Assembly (NCBI GenBank): GCA_034620365.1
Contig: JAQGEQ010000151.1
Location: 62,001-126,000, forward strand
Source of the DNA: Pegea sp. RAD2-039
Lineage: Eukaryota; Chordata; Thaliacea; Salpida; Salpidae
Direction of reading: 5' to 3'
DNA length: 64,000 nt
Positions 48,129 through 59,576 of the stretch are shown in pieces. Under the pieces are notes generated by a model. It searched no databases and was not told the DNA's origin. It saw only the letters and a program-made list of their open reading frames with translations. Positions within the stretch are counted from its first letter, which is position 1. Every line of letters starts with the position of its first letter. The translations under genes and the position numbers were made by a program.

Positions 48129-49463
48129 GAAGATGAAGATGTTTGTGTTTAGAGGTGTCTTTAGAGGTTTCTGCAACTGTTTCTGTAACTACTAAAACTC
48201 ACATTTTGTATTTATTCATTTCTTTGATTTTTTAGAATGAAATTTAATTTATAAATTTTTGAGTCAATTATTTAGAATAAAAGTTTTCAAAATTACTTCT
48301 GAAACTGAAGCTGGGTTTTTGCCAAGAAACAACATTTAGAAAGATAAAATGATGAAACGATTTGATGGAGAAAGGCTAGTTGTGCTCAAATGATGTTGAT
48401 AAAAAGCAAAAAGAACTTTTTAGAGTTTCTTCTTCAAAGTTAGTTTGTCTTCTCTCTCGTTCATTTGTCTGCGGAGTAGAGAGCGCTATTCGGAGCGATC
48501 CGCTGCGATATCTTCCCAGTTGCTTGATGTTGAGCGATTTCATATCGCGCTTGCAAGTATCTTTAAAACAGGAACAGCTGATGTTGCGTTTTGATAGCTC
48601 CTCGTATATCAGATGCTAACGTGTCTGATCCAGCAAAACCTGTACTTGATGCTAAGTTGTTGTAGTGAAGTGTTTTGATAGTTCCTCAAACAATAAACCC
48701 GAGCCAGGGAAACGTTTCCTTGCTTTGCTTGATGTACCTTGTTGGGGCGCCTTGGGACTTTCATGTTTGAGATTTTTTGCTGCCAAAGACAACTAATTGA
48801 AAATAAAATCCCAAAGAAGTTGGGACACATCCTTGTTTGACTCCTTTTTTGATGGTGAAGAGCTTCTATCAGCTGTTGACTTGATATTTGTGTGAAATGA
48901 TTGTTAAAGAGGCTAAGTGGTCAGAACATCAACAACAAAATGTAGGAAGTTTTTATTTGTTTCAAAATCTTTAGTCATTAAAAAAGCTTTTCTAAAAATT
49001 TCAACATTTTCTCAAAATAAAAATTCAAGAAATTTTTTTGACGAAAAAATTCCATTTTTTAAATTATCAAATTAAATATTTTATGATTTTTAAAATAAAT
49101 TCTGCTGTCGATGGTAATGATGAATGTTTGTCAAAAAAAAGTTAATTTGTTTAAGAAAGGTATTTTTTAAACATTTTATAATTATTTATAGCTGGCTAGT
49201 TAAACTGCTATCAACTTGTAAGGTAAAAATATTGAGAATTACTAAAAAGTTGGACTTTAAACTCTTAGTAGATTAAAAGATAATTTTTTAAGTGTTTTTA
49301 AGATAAAATTAATCTACTTTTCCAAATACTTTACTAAAGAAATAAATTATATTCTCATTATTTATTAAATTTATATATTTTTATTTTAACCATTAAACAC
49401 TTGAATTTATTAACTAAATAATTTTTAAATAACATTTGTACCTTAAAAATAAGAAAAAAAATC
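48129..49463. other. Intergenic stretch, possible mobile-element remnant
   Basis: AT-rich, except for 48380-48850, which is GC-richer with short overlapping frames on both strands. A TTGGGGCGCC at about 48740 pairs with a similar motif near 32040. No family is recognisable. The segment may be a degraded insertion. Confidence 0.4.
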
Positions 49464-49535
49464 CTCCCCGTCGGGGAATCGAACCCCGGTCTCCCGCGTG
49501 ACAGGCGGGGATACTCACCACTATACTAACGAGGA
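49464..49535 (-). tRNA. tRNA-Asp (anticodon GTC)
   Basis: 72 nt on the minus strand. The acceptor stem TCCTCGT pairs with ACGGGGA, with discriminator G. The anticodon loop CTGTCAC gives GTC for aspartate, and the B box GGTTCGATTCC is intact. It nearly matches the vertebrate gene. A run of A on the plus strand just left (49453-49461) is the Pol III T-run terminator. Confidence 0.97.
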
Positions 49536-49544
49536 AAGAGAATA

Positions 49545-49618
49545 TGGCCAGTACGGGGATCGAACCCGCGACATTCGCGTTATTAGCACGACGCTCTAAC
49601 CAACTGAGCTAACCGGCC
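49545..49618 (-). tRNA. tRNA-Ile (anticodon AAT), second copy
   Basis: 74 nt on the minus strand and identical over its full length to the tRNA-Ile at 23712-23785. It lies 9 bp upstream of the tRNA-Asp on the same strand, so the two could be transcribed as a pair. Confidence 0.97.
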
Positions 49619-50918
49619 ACATGTGATTTCTTTATATATTTTGTATTTATTATTTGACTTAATTTACCTTTTCTATCGTTTAAAAATTTTATCAGAAGCA
49701 ACAAATTTTTTTTGTTTATAAAATTTACTTTATGAAATATATTTTAATAACTTTTTTATAATTAAACAAATTAACACTATGATAAAATTATTCAGATTTT
49801 ATTTCTGAAACTTCTTTATTAAATTAAATTTATTATTTGAAAACAATTATAAAAATTATTCACCAAGTTTAACTTTTATATTATTTAATCAAAAACTTAG
49901 AAAGCTTATATGTTTACAATAAAAAATAATATTAACTTTTAAAAAGTGTTAAAAATTGTAAAATTAAGTAATTACGATTTAGCTTAAGAAAAATTAATAA
50001 AAGTATTCTTAATATATGTTAACCATCAAACAAATAGTTTCTTTAAAAGTAATTTAATATATTTCTTTATCTTAAAAACACAACTAACGCAAAATTGAAA
50101 AAAACCATTTTCGTAAATCTCAACAATCCTACAAAGTATTATGTTTACAAAATGTTTGTAAGGACCAAGAAAATACTAAAATTTTTTCTATTAAAATAGT
50201 TTGTCTTAATTTGCTTTTTTTGTTAGAAATTATAATAGTTTATTTTTTGATATTTGCAAATAAAATTATTTCAAAAATAAATTTAGCTTTTTTATATGAA
50301 AATTGAGCTATTTTTTTGAATTGTTTTCAAGTATTTGTTACAATCATTTTAATAATGATTAAAATATTATTATGATTAATTCATCTTCAGATGAAAAGGT
50401 ATTAACACTTCTATTCTGTATTAACACTTCTATCATATTCAGATCTTGTTAAAAACATTTTTTAAATAATTGACTTCTAGGCATAAGTTGCTGTAGAAAA
50501 AAAAAGTAAACAAAAAATGTAAATGCATGTCTCTGTCATTCAAAGACACATAAACTTCAAAAAAATCCATTTAAAAAGTTGCACAAAGTATAAGTTGTAG
50601 AATTTTAGCTTTAAAAATATAAAAAAATTATAGATTTTATATTACAAAGTAATAAATACACATAAGTTCTATATTTTTAATACTTAACCAAAATTTTCAA
50701 ATGACAATAAAACAAGAGATTAAAGTATTTCTATCTATATATCGTGAAAGCTACATTTCTTGGGAAGAATAAGAAGTTGTGAGATGAAGCAGTACATTTT
50801 GATGATACTTCATAAATCATTTATATATTTTATGAAATAATTTCAAATTTTATTTCTGAAATTAATTTTATAACTTTTAATAATAAATATTTTTTTAAGA
50901 AAACTTTTTACTGTTTAA
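49619..50918. other. AT-rich intergenic stretch
   Basis: No gene or array is visible. A direct duplication of ATTAACACTTCTAT occurs at about 50402 and 50420. The right end leads to the UBAN gene start. Confidence 0.45.
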
Positions 50919-52677
50919 ATGGAAAGCTGTCAGAGAACTGTAAATAATTCACCATTAAATTTTATCAATGGATTATTTCAAAGTATTCACAGTTTTATTC
51001 AAGAAAATGAAGATTTGAAAAGTGTCATTAGGTGACGTCATCATCCATGTGACGTCATCACTTAATGTATAATTTTTTTTATAGAGAGACAAATAGTTTG
51101 ATGGAATCTCAACTAAAAGAATTAGAAAATTTAAAAGTTAAAAATAAAATCAAACGAATTTCAACCAACAGAAATTTCCAGGTCCAAATATTTTCTCATT
51201 TTTAATATTTTTACAAATTGAAAAGTTTTAAACATTTTCTAATCTTCTCATCTATTCTTTGAAACGTTTTTTTTTTGTAGAAATCAAAAAATGTGATTGA
51301 ACGTTTAAAAGATGAAAATGAAAGTTTAAAAACGAAATTGGAAACACTTCAAATCGAGATGAATTTGATAAATCTTCAAATTTCAAAATCTTCGGGAAAT
51401 TTTTCAACTGAGTTCGTCACTTGTTGATGACGTAGTTGATGACGTCATCAGTTGTTTTCAACAGGTGTGAATCGACTTCAGAAGAATTGAATGACGTCAA
51501 AAAGCTACTGAAGGTTTTGCGACTAATTTGCATATGTACTGATGACGTCATCAGGTTGTTTGTAGTTTGCTGTATCTGAACGCGATCGACGAAACGACGA
51601 AATCGACAAATTACGTCATGAACGCGATAAACAGACAGCGAGAAGCGATGAAGTCGATAAAGAATTGAAAACTTCCAAAGAAAAGTTTGTTGAAAAAAAT
51701 TATTGAAAAAAAAAACTGAAAAAAATTTTCAGATTAAAAATTCAAAATGAAGAAATAAAAGATTTGAAAAATCAGTTGACGATGAGAAGTTGTGAAAATG
51801 AGGTAAATCCCCCTCATTTGCATAATCCGCAGAAGTTATTTTCTTCATTTTCAGGGTCTTCAGCAGCAAGTTGTCAAATTGATTTCTGATAATCAAATGT
51901 TTGAAGAACGAATTCAAAAATTTGAATTAAAAGCTCAGAATAGGTATTTAGTCGTTACATCATCAACTTGTGACGTCATCAACGCTTTATAGCGGTGAAT
52001 GTTGGAGACGAGAAGCAGCTGCTGCTGAAGAAGAAGTAATTCGAAAAAATGAAGATGTTGAAAAGATGAGGATTGAGATGAATGAGAAACAATTAACTAT
52101 TGATCGCCTTTGTCGTGATTTCGATCGAGTTCAAAGCAAGAATGGTCGTTTGACGTTACAAGTTGAAAAGGTGACGTCATCACGTGAGAAATCTGATGAT
52201 GACGTCATTGTGTTTCATTAGAATCAATCGGAAATGGATGGAATGTTGGCAAGATTGTTAAGTTCTGAAGATTCTTTAAATAAAAGACATTTTGAAGTTC
52301 GAGAAATTCAAGAAAGATACAAAGAATTAGATGAGAGATACAAATCAAAGATACTTCATCTTGAAAGAGATCTCAATTCAAAAAATGATGATATTTCATT
52401 CTTCAAAACACAGGTATTTCACGCGTTGATGACGTCACGTGTTGATGACGTCATTTACAGTTGGATATGTACACACAAGATTTTACGATTGAAAGGGCTG
52501 AAGCTTCGAGACTTCGTGAACAAAATGAAAATTATAAACAAATGATTTCTGAGGTAATGATGACGTCACTATCATTTACGTGCTGATGACGTCATCAATT
52601 TCAATCGACAGAAAGAACAGTTTATATTGAGATTGACAACACCAATAAGTGACCATAATCAACCGCATCATACCTGA
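50919..52677 (+). CDS. Coiled-coil protein with UBAN-like motif (NEMO/optineurin/ABIN type)
   Basis: Eleven exons keep phase and give 398 residues: 50919-51031, 51085-51181, 51281-51411, 51465-51513, 51566-51684, 51733-51802, 51855-51943, 51993-52170, 52222-52413, 52461-52553, 52612-52677. Almost the whole protein is coiled coil, with SERDRRNDEIDKLRHERDKQ and RRNDE-type heptads. Near the C-terminus is LDMYTQDFTIERAEASRLRE, which fits the UBAN pattern in which a Tyr/Phe pair, Asp-Phe, Glu-Arg and later charged residues bind linear ubiquitin. The protein ends soon after and lacks the C-terminal zinc finger of NEMO or optineurin in this model, so it is closer in layout to ABIN proteins. UBAN proteins act in NF-kB signalling and selective autophagy. 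A further exon beyond 52677 cannot be excluded. Confidence 0.65.
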
Positions 52678-53105
52678 CGTCACTGCTACCTGATGATGAC
52701 GTCACTGCTACCTGATGATGACGTCACTACTAACTGATGATGACGTCACTGCTACCTGATGATGACGTCACTACTACCTGATGATGACGTCACTACTTTT
52801 CGATGATGACGTCAATACTACCTGATGATGACGTCACTGCTACCTGATGATGACGTCACTGCTAACTGATGATGACGTCACTACTTTTCGATGATGACGT
52901 CACTACTACCTGATGATGACGTCACTACTTTCTGATGATGACGTCACTACTACCTGATGATGACGTCACTACTTTCTGATGATGACGTCACTACTTTCTG
53001 ATGATGACGTCACTACTTTCTGATGATGACGTCACTACTACCTGATGATGACGTCACTATTACCTGATGATGACGTCACTACTTTCTGATGATGACGTCA
53101 TTGCT
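52678..53105 (+). repeat. Tandem TGATGATGACGTCACTACTACC array
   Basis: About 19 copies of a 22-bp unit carrying TGACGTCA lie directly after the UBAN gene stop, so probably within its 3' UTR. The variable part is CTACTACC, CTGCTACC, CTACTTTC or CTACTTTT. Confidence 0.95.
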
Positions 53106-54583
53106 TCTTTTTCATTGAATTAGTTACATTTTTTAACAAAACTGATTTTTTTAAATAGAACTTCAAAATTTTCGAAATAAATTCAAGAAATGAAAATTCT
53201 TAGAAAATAAATTTTGAAAATTCAATTCTATAATTAGAAAAAATTTTATGGAAGTTTTAGCACCTTGACTTGATATTTCATCAAACTAACAATTGACAGT
53301 TTAAGGTGCTTATATAGAGACGCCTGCTTGCAGATTTTTGAACTTTTTAAAACTTAATCGTTGAAATCTTCAATAAATTGATGAAAGTTTTGAGTAAAAT
53401 GAATTTTTGAAGTTAGATGAGATGTCAGCAGAGACTTCACGATCGCGAGATAAAGACTCGGAACGCGAGAAGTCGACAGCTGTTGATTTATGCAAAGGTT
53501 TCAAGTCGAGCGACGATGATGACGTCACAACCTGATCGAATTGCATGCAGTGAAGTTGGCTGATTTGGCTTTTATATAAAACAACTTTAGTCTAGTGTTT
53601 ATGGGTTCCAAAAGAACAATGTTTTTGTTTGCTTCATGACGTCATTGGCTAGCTTCATGACGTCATTTGTTACCTTGATGACGTCGTTTTTAGTTAATGA
53701 CATCATCTTTCAGCTTGATGGAGTCCTTTGGTACATTGATGACGTCGTTTATTAATTATGACGTCATTTATTGATTTCATGACGTTTTTTGTTAACTCGA
53801 TGACGTCATTGCTGTTTTCATGAATATCTAGAGTTAGAAAATCCAATTTCCTTTTTTATAATTTTCTTTTAAAGATTTTTTAAAAAATTCGAAAAAAGAG
53901 GAAAAAGAAAAATAGATTGCGAAGAAATAAAGATTAGTTATAGCCGCAGGGTTGTCAAAATAAAAGCTTTTAAATTTGCTATTTTACAAATTATTCTAGT
54001 TTTTAAAGATATTAATTTGTAAAGATTGGAAAAAGTTTGTTTTAATTTGTTTAATTAATTTTTTATTTATTTGTTTTTTTTCTAAGTTTTTTTATTCGAT
54101 TATTTTTGATAATTTATTATTTTTTTATTTATTACTTTTTTATCATAAAGTTTAAAAATTTGAAATATTTTTAAAAAGTATTTTTCTTTTTTATTTCATT
54201 TATAAAACTTTTAACAAAATGAAATTTAAAAACAAAAAAATGTTTTTTCTTTTTTATTAAATTTCATTTTTTAAAAATTCAATTTAAAAATTCAAAATCC
54301 TTTTTTTTTTGTTGTAAAATTTTTTTAAAATATTTTTGGAATTTTTTTGTTATTTTCCAAATTCAATAAAAACTTAATTTTGTCGCAAAATCAAATTACT
54401 GACGTCACGACTGTCTTTTATATCGACTTTTAGCGATCGTGACGTCATCAACTAATTCAATTTTGCGACACATTAAGTGGTAATGACGTCACAAACATGT
54501 AACCCGCCACCTTGTATCTAGCAATCGATGTCGTGACGTCATAATCATCGATATCTTGAAATTTTTACAGAAATATGTGAAAA
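53106..54583. other. Region between UBAN and CUB genes, with a possible orphan exon
   Basis: A coding-like frame at about 53413-53527 reads LDEMSAETSRSRDKDSERE and ends at a stop after DDDDVTT. It follows an AG and could be a missing UBAN exon or a fragment. At 53636-53820 a looser series of about nine TGACGTCA or TGACGTCG sites is spaced every 20-25 bp. The remainder to 54390 is very AT-rich. Confidence 0.4.
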
Positions 54584-56003
54584 ATGGGGAAAATTTCAAA
54601 CTTTTATTTTTTAATCTTTCTGATTTTCATCTTCAAGTTAAATGACGTCACAGCTGTTAGTGAGTACATGACGTCATCAATCATTTACTGATAATTGATG
54701 ACGTAATTAATGACGCAGGCTGCAAAGAAACTTCTTATAATCTGAAACAAAACAGATTTATTCATTTTGCTTCTCCAAGCTTTCCACGAAGGTTCCAACC
54801 TCAAACTCAATGTAATTGGTTGTAAGTGATGACGTCATCAGTTATTTCGTGTAATGACGTCATCAAATGTAGACTAATAGCACCAGTTGGATATCGAGTC
54901 AAACTGAAGTTTGTTTCATTTTATTTGGTTGGTGGACAGGTGACGTCACGACATCTCGATTGCATGCACCAAAAACTACAAATGAATGATTTGTTGAGTG
55001 GAAAAATTGATGGTCCTTATTGTGGTAATTCTCTGCCACCGAGCCTCGTATCGACTGGTAAGTGGTGACGTCATCATTTCAAACGTGTGACGTCATCATT
55101 TACAGGACGAATGATTCGGGTAAAACTTCAATCGGACGCTTTAAATATAAATCAATTTTATAAAGGATTCCAAATCAAAGCGATCGCAACAAAAGAAGCT
55201 TCTTCTGTCAGACGTAAGCATCTATGACGTCATCAACACCACATGACGTCATCACCAATCGTTGTTTCAGTTCGTGATGATGCTGGTAGATGGTTGAAAT
55301 ATTCAGTGAGTGAAGAAGTAGATCCGATGACGTCATTTGAAGAAGTTCTTTCACCTGAATACACGATTCCGCCGCCACCACTAGATGGCGACAACAACAA
55401 CGAAGCGATTGAAGCGCGAAATAAAATGATCAATTTTCAAAATAATATGAGATCATTAGAAGAAGGTCATTCACTTCATCATCCAATCCGTCCCAAGTAC
55501 GTTGTTAATGACGTCATCAATCAATGTAATGACGTCATCAATTTACAGTGTTGTGACGTCACGAAGAGTGATGAAAACCAAACCGCGAACTCAACGTCGA
55601 CGTAGAAGTAACTTGATGACGTCATCACAGCGAAAAGCTTAATTGTGAATTTTCATAGTATTAACTACATCATCAACAACAACATTGATGACGTCATCAC
55701 AAAACAAACATTCACATGGTCACCATGACGACGAGTTACCTCATGGCGTCATCATCGTAATTGCACTTGCTGCAATGTTGCTACTTGCTTTAACATTTGC
55801 TGCTTGCAATTATTGTAAACGAAGGTTTGTGACGTCATCACGTAGTCGTTAGGTGATTACTTGCGCAAATGACGTCATCTTTCAGACGGCTGGCGAAAGC
55901 AGAGAAATCCAAAGAACGACGAGAAGCGATGACGTTGCAAATTCCACTTCCAGTTGTTAAACAAAAAGTGACGTCATCGAATTCACGACGTCAAGCTAAA
56001 TGA
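54584..56003 (+). CDS. Single-pass membrane protein with one CUB domain
   Basis: Eight exons keep phase and give 346 residues: 54584-54659, 54719-54821, 54873-55057, 55106-55213, 55271-55496, 55549-55607, 55659-55824, 55886-56003. A signal peptide (MGKISNFYFLIFLIFIF) precedes a CUB domain with cysteines in SCKETSYNL, TQCNWL, LDCMHQ and GPYCGNSLPP. The domain ends at RVKLQSDALNINQFYKGFQI, the usual IxFxSDxxxxxxGF closing strand. A Pro-rich and then Arg-rich linker and a His-rich stretch lead to one transmembrane helix (VIIVIALAAMLLLALTFAA). A short basic cytoplasmic tail follows. CUB domains bind proteins or calcium, and the ligand is unknown. The RRRR segment before the helix could be a furin-type site. 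I do not recognise a specific orthologue. Confidence 0.75.
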
Positions 56004-56099
56004 CGTAGTTCCTTTTGTTTTTGTGAAATATGTAAATAAAATTATTTCTTTTTCGTCAATTGTAAAAAATTTCGAATAAATTCAAAGTTTTCGATTTCA

Positions 56100-57595
56100 A
56101 ATTTTCTCTAAAAGAATAATTAGCGAGAAGCTACCATCTCTCATCTGCTTTCGGTGAAGAACATCTACCTATCAACATCTATTAAATGAAGAGTGCACTT
56201 CTCGCTAACATACATTCTCACGAATAACAACTTTTAAGTTAAAAATATAGAAAGTAAAAGATGTAACACATGGCATTTCAGTAGTCCTCAAAATAATATA
56301 GCAGTGAACAATTACATGGAATGTTAATAATATTTAAAAAAAAGGAAAAATTCACAGTTTAGAAATGACAATGTTGGCAATATTATAACGGTTCAACTTC
56401 TGCTTGAACAACGCGAGCGACTTCGACATGACAATGTCTGATGGCAGCTGGTTCCATGTACTAATTGTGTGGTATGAGGAAAAAATCGCTCTGACCAATG
56501 TACTAGGTGATATGGGCTTATTAAGATGTAATGTGTGTCGTCTGAGCTGATATAACTTGAGGGAAGGACTAATAGAAAAGAAATTATCAAACTGAATGTC
56601 AATTAAATTGTGGATAATTTTAAAAATAAGAATTAAGTCGTATTTAATCCGTCGGATTTCCAAAGTATCTAAATTTAAGAAACTGATACGATGTTTATAA
56701 CTATCTTTTTAATATTAAGTTTCCTGCATACTAATCTCGTAAATGTAGCCTGAACAGATTCGATTTTTTTGATATCACTAACTTGATATGGCATCCATGC
56801 ACTAACATTGTATTCAAGAATTGGACGTACGTACAATTTGAAAAAATTGATTAAAAAGCATGAGTTCTTAGAAGTATTGGTTCAAGGAATTTACAACTGG
56901 TTTACGAGAAAAAGTTATAAGTTCAGACTTTGTGGGCAGGATTCTGAGCTGCCAATTCGTAGAACAGTTTTCTATAGTGTGTAGTGCAGTTTGAAGTTTT
57001 GAAGAATTATTAGATAATAGCTTGATATCATCTACATGCACAAACACTCTGACATCATCTACTGCTACTAATCTTCTGATGAGGTCTTCGATGAAAATTA
57101 AAAAGAGAAGGAGACCCAGAACAAAACCCTGAGGAACACCACTAGTGATTTGACTAGGAGTAGATAACGATCTTTCTACACGAGTTTGTTGGGTTCTACC
57201 TGATAGGTAATCTTCAATCCACTGTAAGATAAAGCTGTTGATTTTTAAGTTTTTCAATACAGTAACGAGCTTAGTGTGTGGGACAGAATCAAACGCTTTA
57301 GCGAAGCTGAGATATATGATGTCACAGGGAGTGTTAGTTTCGTAATGGGCTGTTAGCTCATTAAAAAAAGTAAGATGTTGAGTCAGGGAAGATCTCTGTT
57401 TCACAAAGCCATGTTGGACATCAGATATTAGATGGTGCTCCATCAAATGACTGGTCATATGATTGTGAATGATATGCTCTTGAGTTCTGCAGATAACTGA
57501 AGTCAGCGAAACTGATCTGTAGTTAAGTGCAGTGTTTCTGGGACTCTTTTTATGAATTGGAGTAATAATAGCTTTCTTCCAAATTTTCATGAAAG
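56100..57595 (-). mobile_element. 5'-truncated, decayed CR1/L2-like LINE
   Basis: The minus strand holds reverse-transcriptase remnants. Frame 57590-56868 has ITPIHKKSPRN, LNYRSVSLTS, FAKAFDSVPHTKL and GVPQGFVLG, and HVDD at the place of the catalytic (Y/F)xDD box. A second frame nearby has LYVRPILEYNVSAWMPY, and 56663-56352 has the C-terminal domain (TISTWNQLPSDIVMSKSLALF). Order and motifs fit CR1/L2-type non-LTR elements. The 5' part of ORF2 (endonuclease) and ORF1 are absent, and frame breaks between the pieces show it is dead. The 3' end near 56120-56240 contains an 11-bp inverted repeat. The copy lies between the CUB gene and the EAPP locus. Confidence 0.88.
56120..56208. repeat. 11-bp inverted repeat at LINE 3' end
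   Basis: TTAGCGAGAAG at 56120-56130 and its perfect reverse complement CTTCTCGCTAA at 56198-56208 flank 67 bp. In transcript orientation they could form a stem at the extreme 3' end of the LINE RNA, possibly where the reverse transcriptase recognises its template. Confidence 0.75.
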
Positions 57596-57628
57596 TTATT
57601 CAAATTTTTACTGACTCAAACTTATCAC

Positions 57629-58125
57629 GTGACTTTTCTTTATTTACATAAATGCGTTTCGCGTACAGTGACGTCATTACTACTCACGTCAAAAGTTTAT
57701 AAAACAATAAAAAAGAAATTGAAAAGTAAAAGTTTACATGTCGTGAAACAGATGAAAATGAATAGAATTCGATTTCAATTTAATTCTTTCACTTATTACA
57801 GGTTTTTTATAATCATAACTGCCTCGTTACCTTTTACTTTAGATGACTTTTATGAAAGTTTGTGGGAAAATATGCATAAGCGTAATAAAAGAGAATTTTT
57901 AGCTTTGTTGAATTCACTTGAAGCATTTGAAGCAAGATTACCAAATTGTAAAAAATGAAATCTTTAAGTTCCTTCTGCTGATGGCAAAAAAGTTTGGACA
58001 TCATAAAATTAAATCTATAAAATGTGAAACAGATGATTGTCAAAAACCAGATGACCATTTGCAACTTGAGGGTTTTCTTCTCTTCAATATTTGATTGAGT
58101 GAAAAAAATAGAAAAAAAAGAAATA
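57629..58125 (+). CDS. Unrecognised coding-like exons
   Basis: Two adjacent coding-like frames occur. One at about 57800-57957 reads ITASLPFTLDDFYESLWENM and EFLALLNSLEAFEARLPNCK, opened by an AG at 57801. The other at about 57950-58104 reads FLLLMAKKFGHHK and CETDDCQKPDDHLQLEGFLL before a stop. They are in different frames and may be joined by an unseen intron. The first stretch of the region (57629-57790) has a TGACGTCA site and may be 5' leader. No family is recognised, so the model is tentative. Confidence 0.3.
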
Positions 58126-58147
58126 AAAGTTTATTTGATATTCGAAA

Positions 58148-58322
58148 ATGTGACGTCATCGACTTCAATGACGTCATCGACTTTCAATGACATCATCTAC
58201 TTCAATGACGTCATCGACTTTCAATGACATCATCTACTTCAATGACGTCATCGACTTCAATGACGTCATCGACTTCAATGACGTCATCGACTTTCAATGA
58301 CGTCATCGACTTTCAATGACGT
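58148..58322 (-). repeat. Tandem TGACGTCATCGACTTTCAA array overlapping the EAPP 3' end
   Basis: About ten copies of an 18-19-bp unit with the TGACGTCATC core (two copies TGACATCATC). The left-most coding bases of EAPP, including its stop at 58303, lie within the last units. Confidence 0.92.
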
Positions 58323-59576
58323 TAAAAAAGTGAAAAATATCATCTTTATCTAAACAAGCAACTTCTGTAGAACATTCTGAACATTTTACAGATTGAAATA
58401 CGTCATCATCATTTGTAACTGCTGATGACGTCACATCTGATGACGTCACGTTTGATGACGCAGCGCGCTTTCGATGACGTTTAAACAAAGTTTTCTTCTT
58501 TGATATTTTAACGACAACATTTTGTTGTTCTTCAATTCGACAATTCATCACAAACATCGCGCGATATTGACCTTCGTAAGTTGAATGTCTGTAAACGATG
58601 ACGTCATAAGTGATGACGTCATAAGTGATGATGATGTTACCTTTGACAATCGTTACACAGCAACGTCATACAAGAAGGACAATTAAGACTGACGTCATCA
58701 TTGTTTTGTGATTGCCGACTACAAAAAAAAGATGACTTATCGGCGATGATGACGTCACTGATGACGAAAACCTGGACTTTTGTTGTTTCACCCAAATTTC
58801 ATCTTCCTCATCTGCATTTGGATCAAATAAAAGATCTTCATCTTTCATCTCCTGATCTTCATCTTTTTTTTGATCCTTTAATCTCAATAAGAATCTTTTT
58901 TCTGCTTCTCCAATTTTATCATCCAGTTTTTGGGACATCAAATTTTCAAATTCATCTTCCGAAGAAGAACAATCTCCTAAAAGAGTCTTGATGTTGATGA
59001 AGAGATTAAATTAAAAGATCGAGACCTTTTATGATTCTTTGAAGAGCTTGCTTCTTCTGATGTCTTGTTCCTTCAAACACTAAATCCACATCATCAACTT
59101 CTTCGGAACTGAAATATTTTCATTTTTTAAGTTAAAAAAACTTTTTGAACTTCATTAAATATACTTTAAAAAAAGTATTTTTTAATAAATTCAACTTTCT
59201 TTAAAATCTAAGTATTTATAAGAAATTAATATTTAAAATTATTTATTAAAATCTTGAGTTAAAGTCAGAGAAATAATATAAAATTTAATATTAAAATTAT
59301 AGAAAAAGTTTTTATAAAATATTCTCAATAAGTTTTAATTAAAATTACTGAATTGAAACTTTATGAATTTATTGTAAAAATTTTTAAAAGAAATTATTAT
59401 TAAAAGATTATAAAAACTTTTATTTATAAGACTTTGTGATATAATTTTTAGATAATTTCTATAAAAAGATTTAATAACTTGCAAGGCATTAAAATAAATT
59501 TAGAAAATATTTACCTATTTCCATCAAATATATCTTCATCGCTGTCTTCTGTAATATAATAATTATAACCATCCAT
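58303..59576 (-). CDS. EAPP: E2F-associated phosphoprotein EAPP
   Basis: Five exons keep phase and give 237 residues: 59576-59515, 59108-59026, 58976-58772, 58718-58641, 58588-58303. The acidic N-terminus (TEDSDEDIFDG) is followed by SSSEDEFENL and DPNADEEDEIWVKQQK. The conserved C-terminal module has LNCPSCMTLLCNDCQRHSTY and QYRAMFVMNC, then CSECSTEVACLDKDDIFHFF. These two CxxC pairs and the FHFFNV end are diagnostic of EAPP, a nuclear protein that in vertebrates interacts with E2F factors. The last residues (IESR) differ from the usual LASHS because the stop codon lies in the adjoining TGACGTCA array. The acceptor of exon 3 was chosen at 58977, since only it keeps the frame. Confidence 0.9.

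Noticed and set aside
52678-53105. Cluster of cAMP-response elements as an enhancer
   Set aside because: The same motif is everywhere in exons and introns, so a specific enhancer cannot be inferred here.
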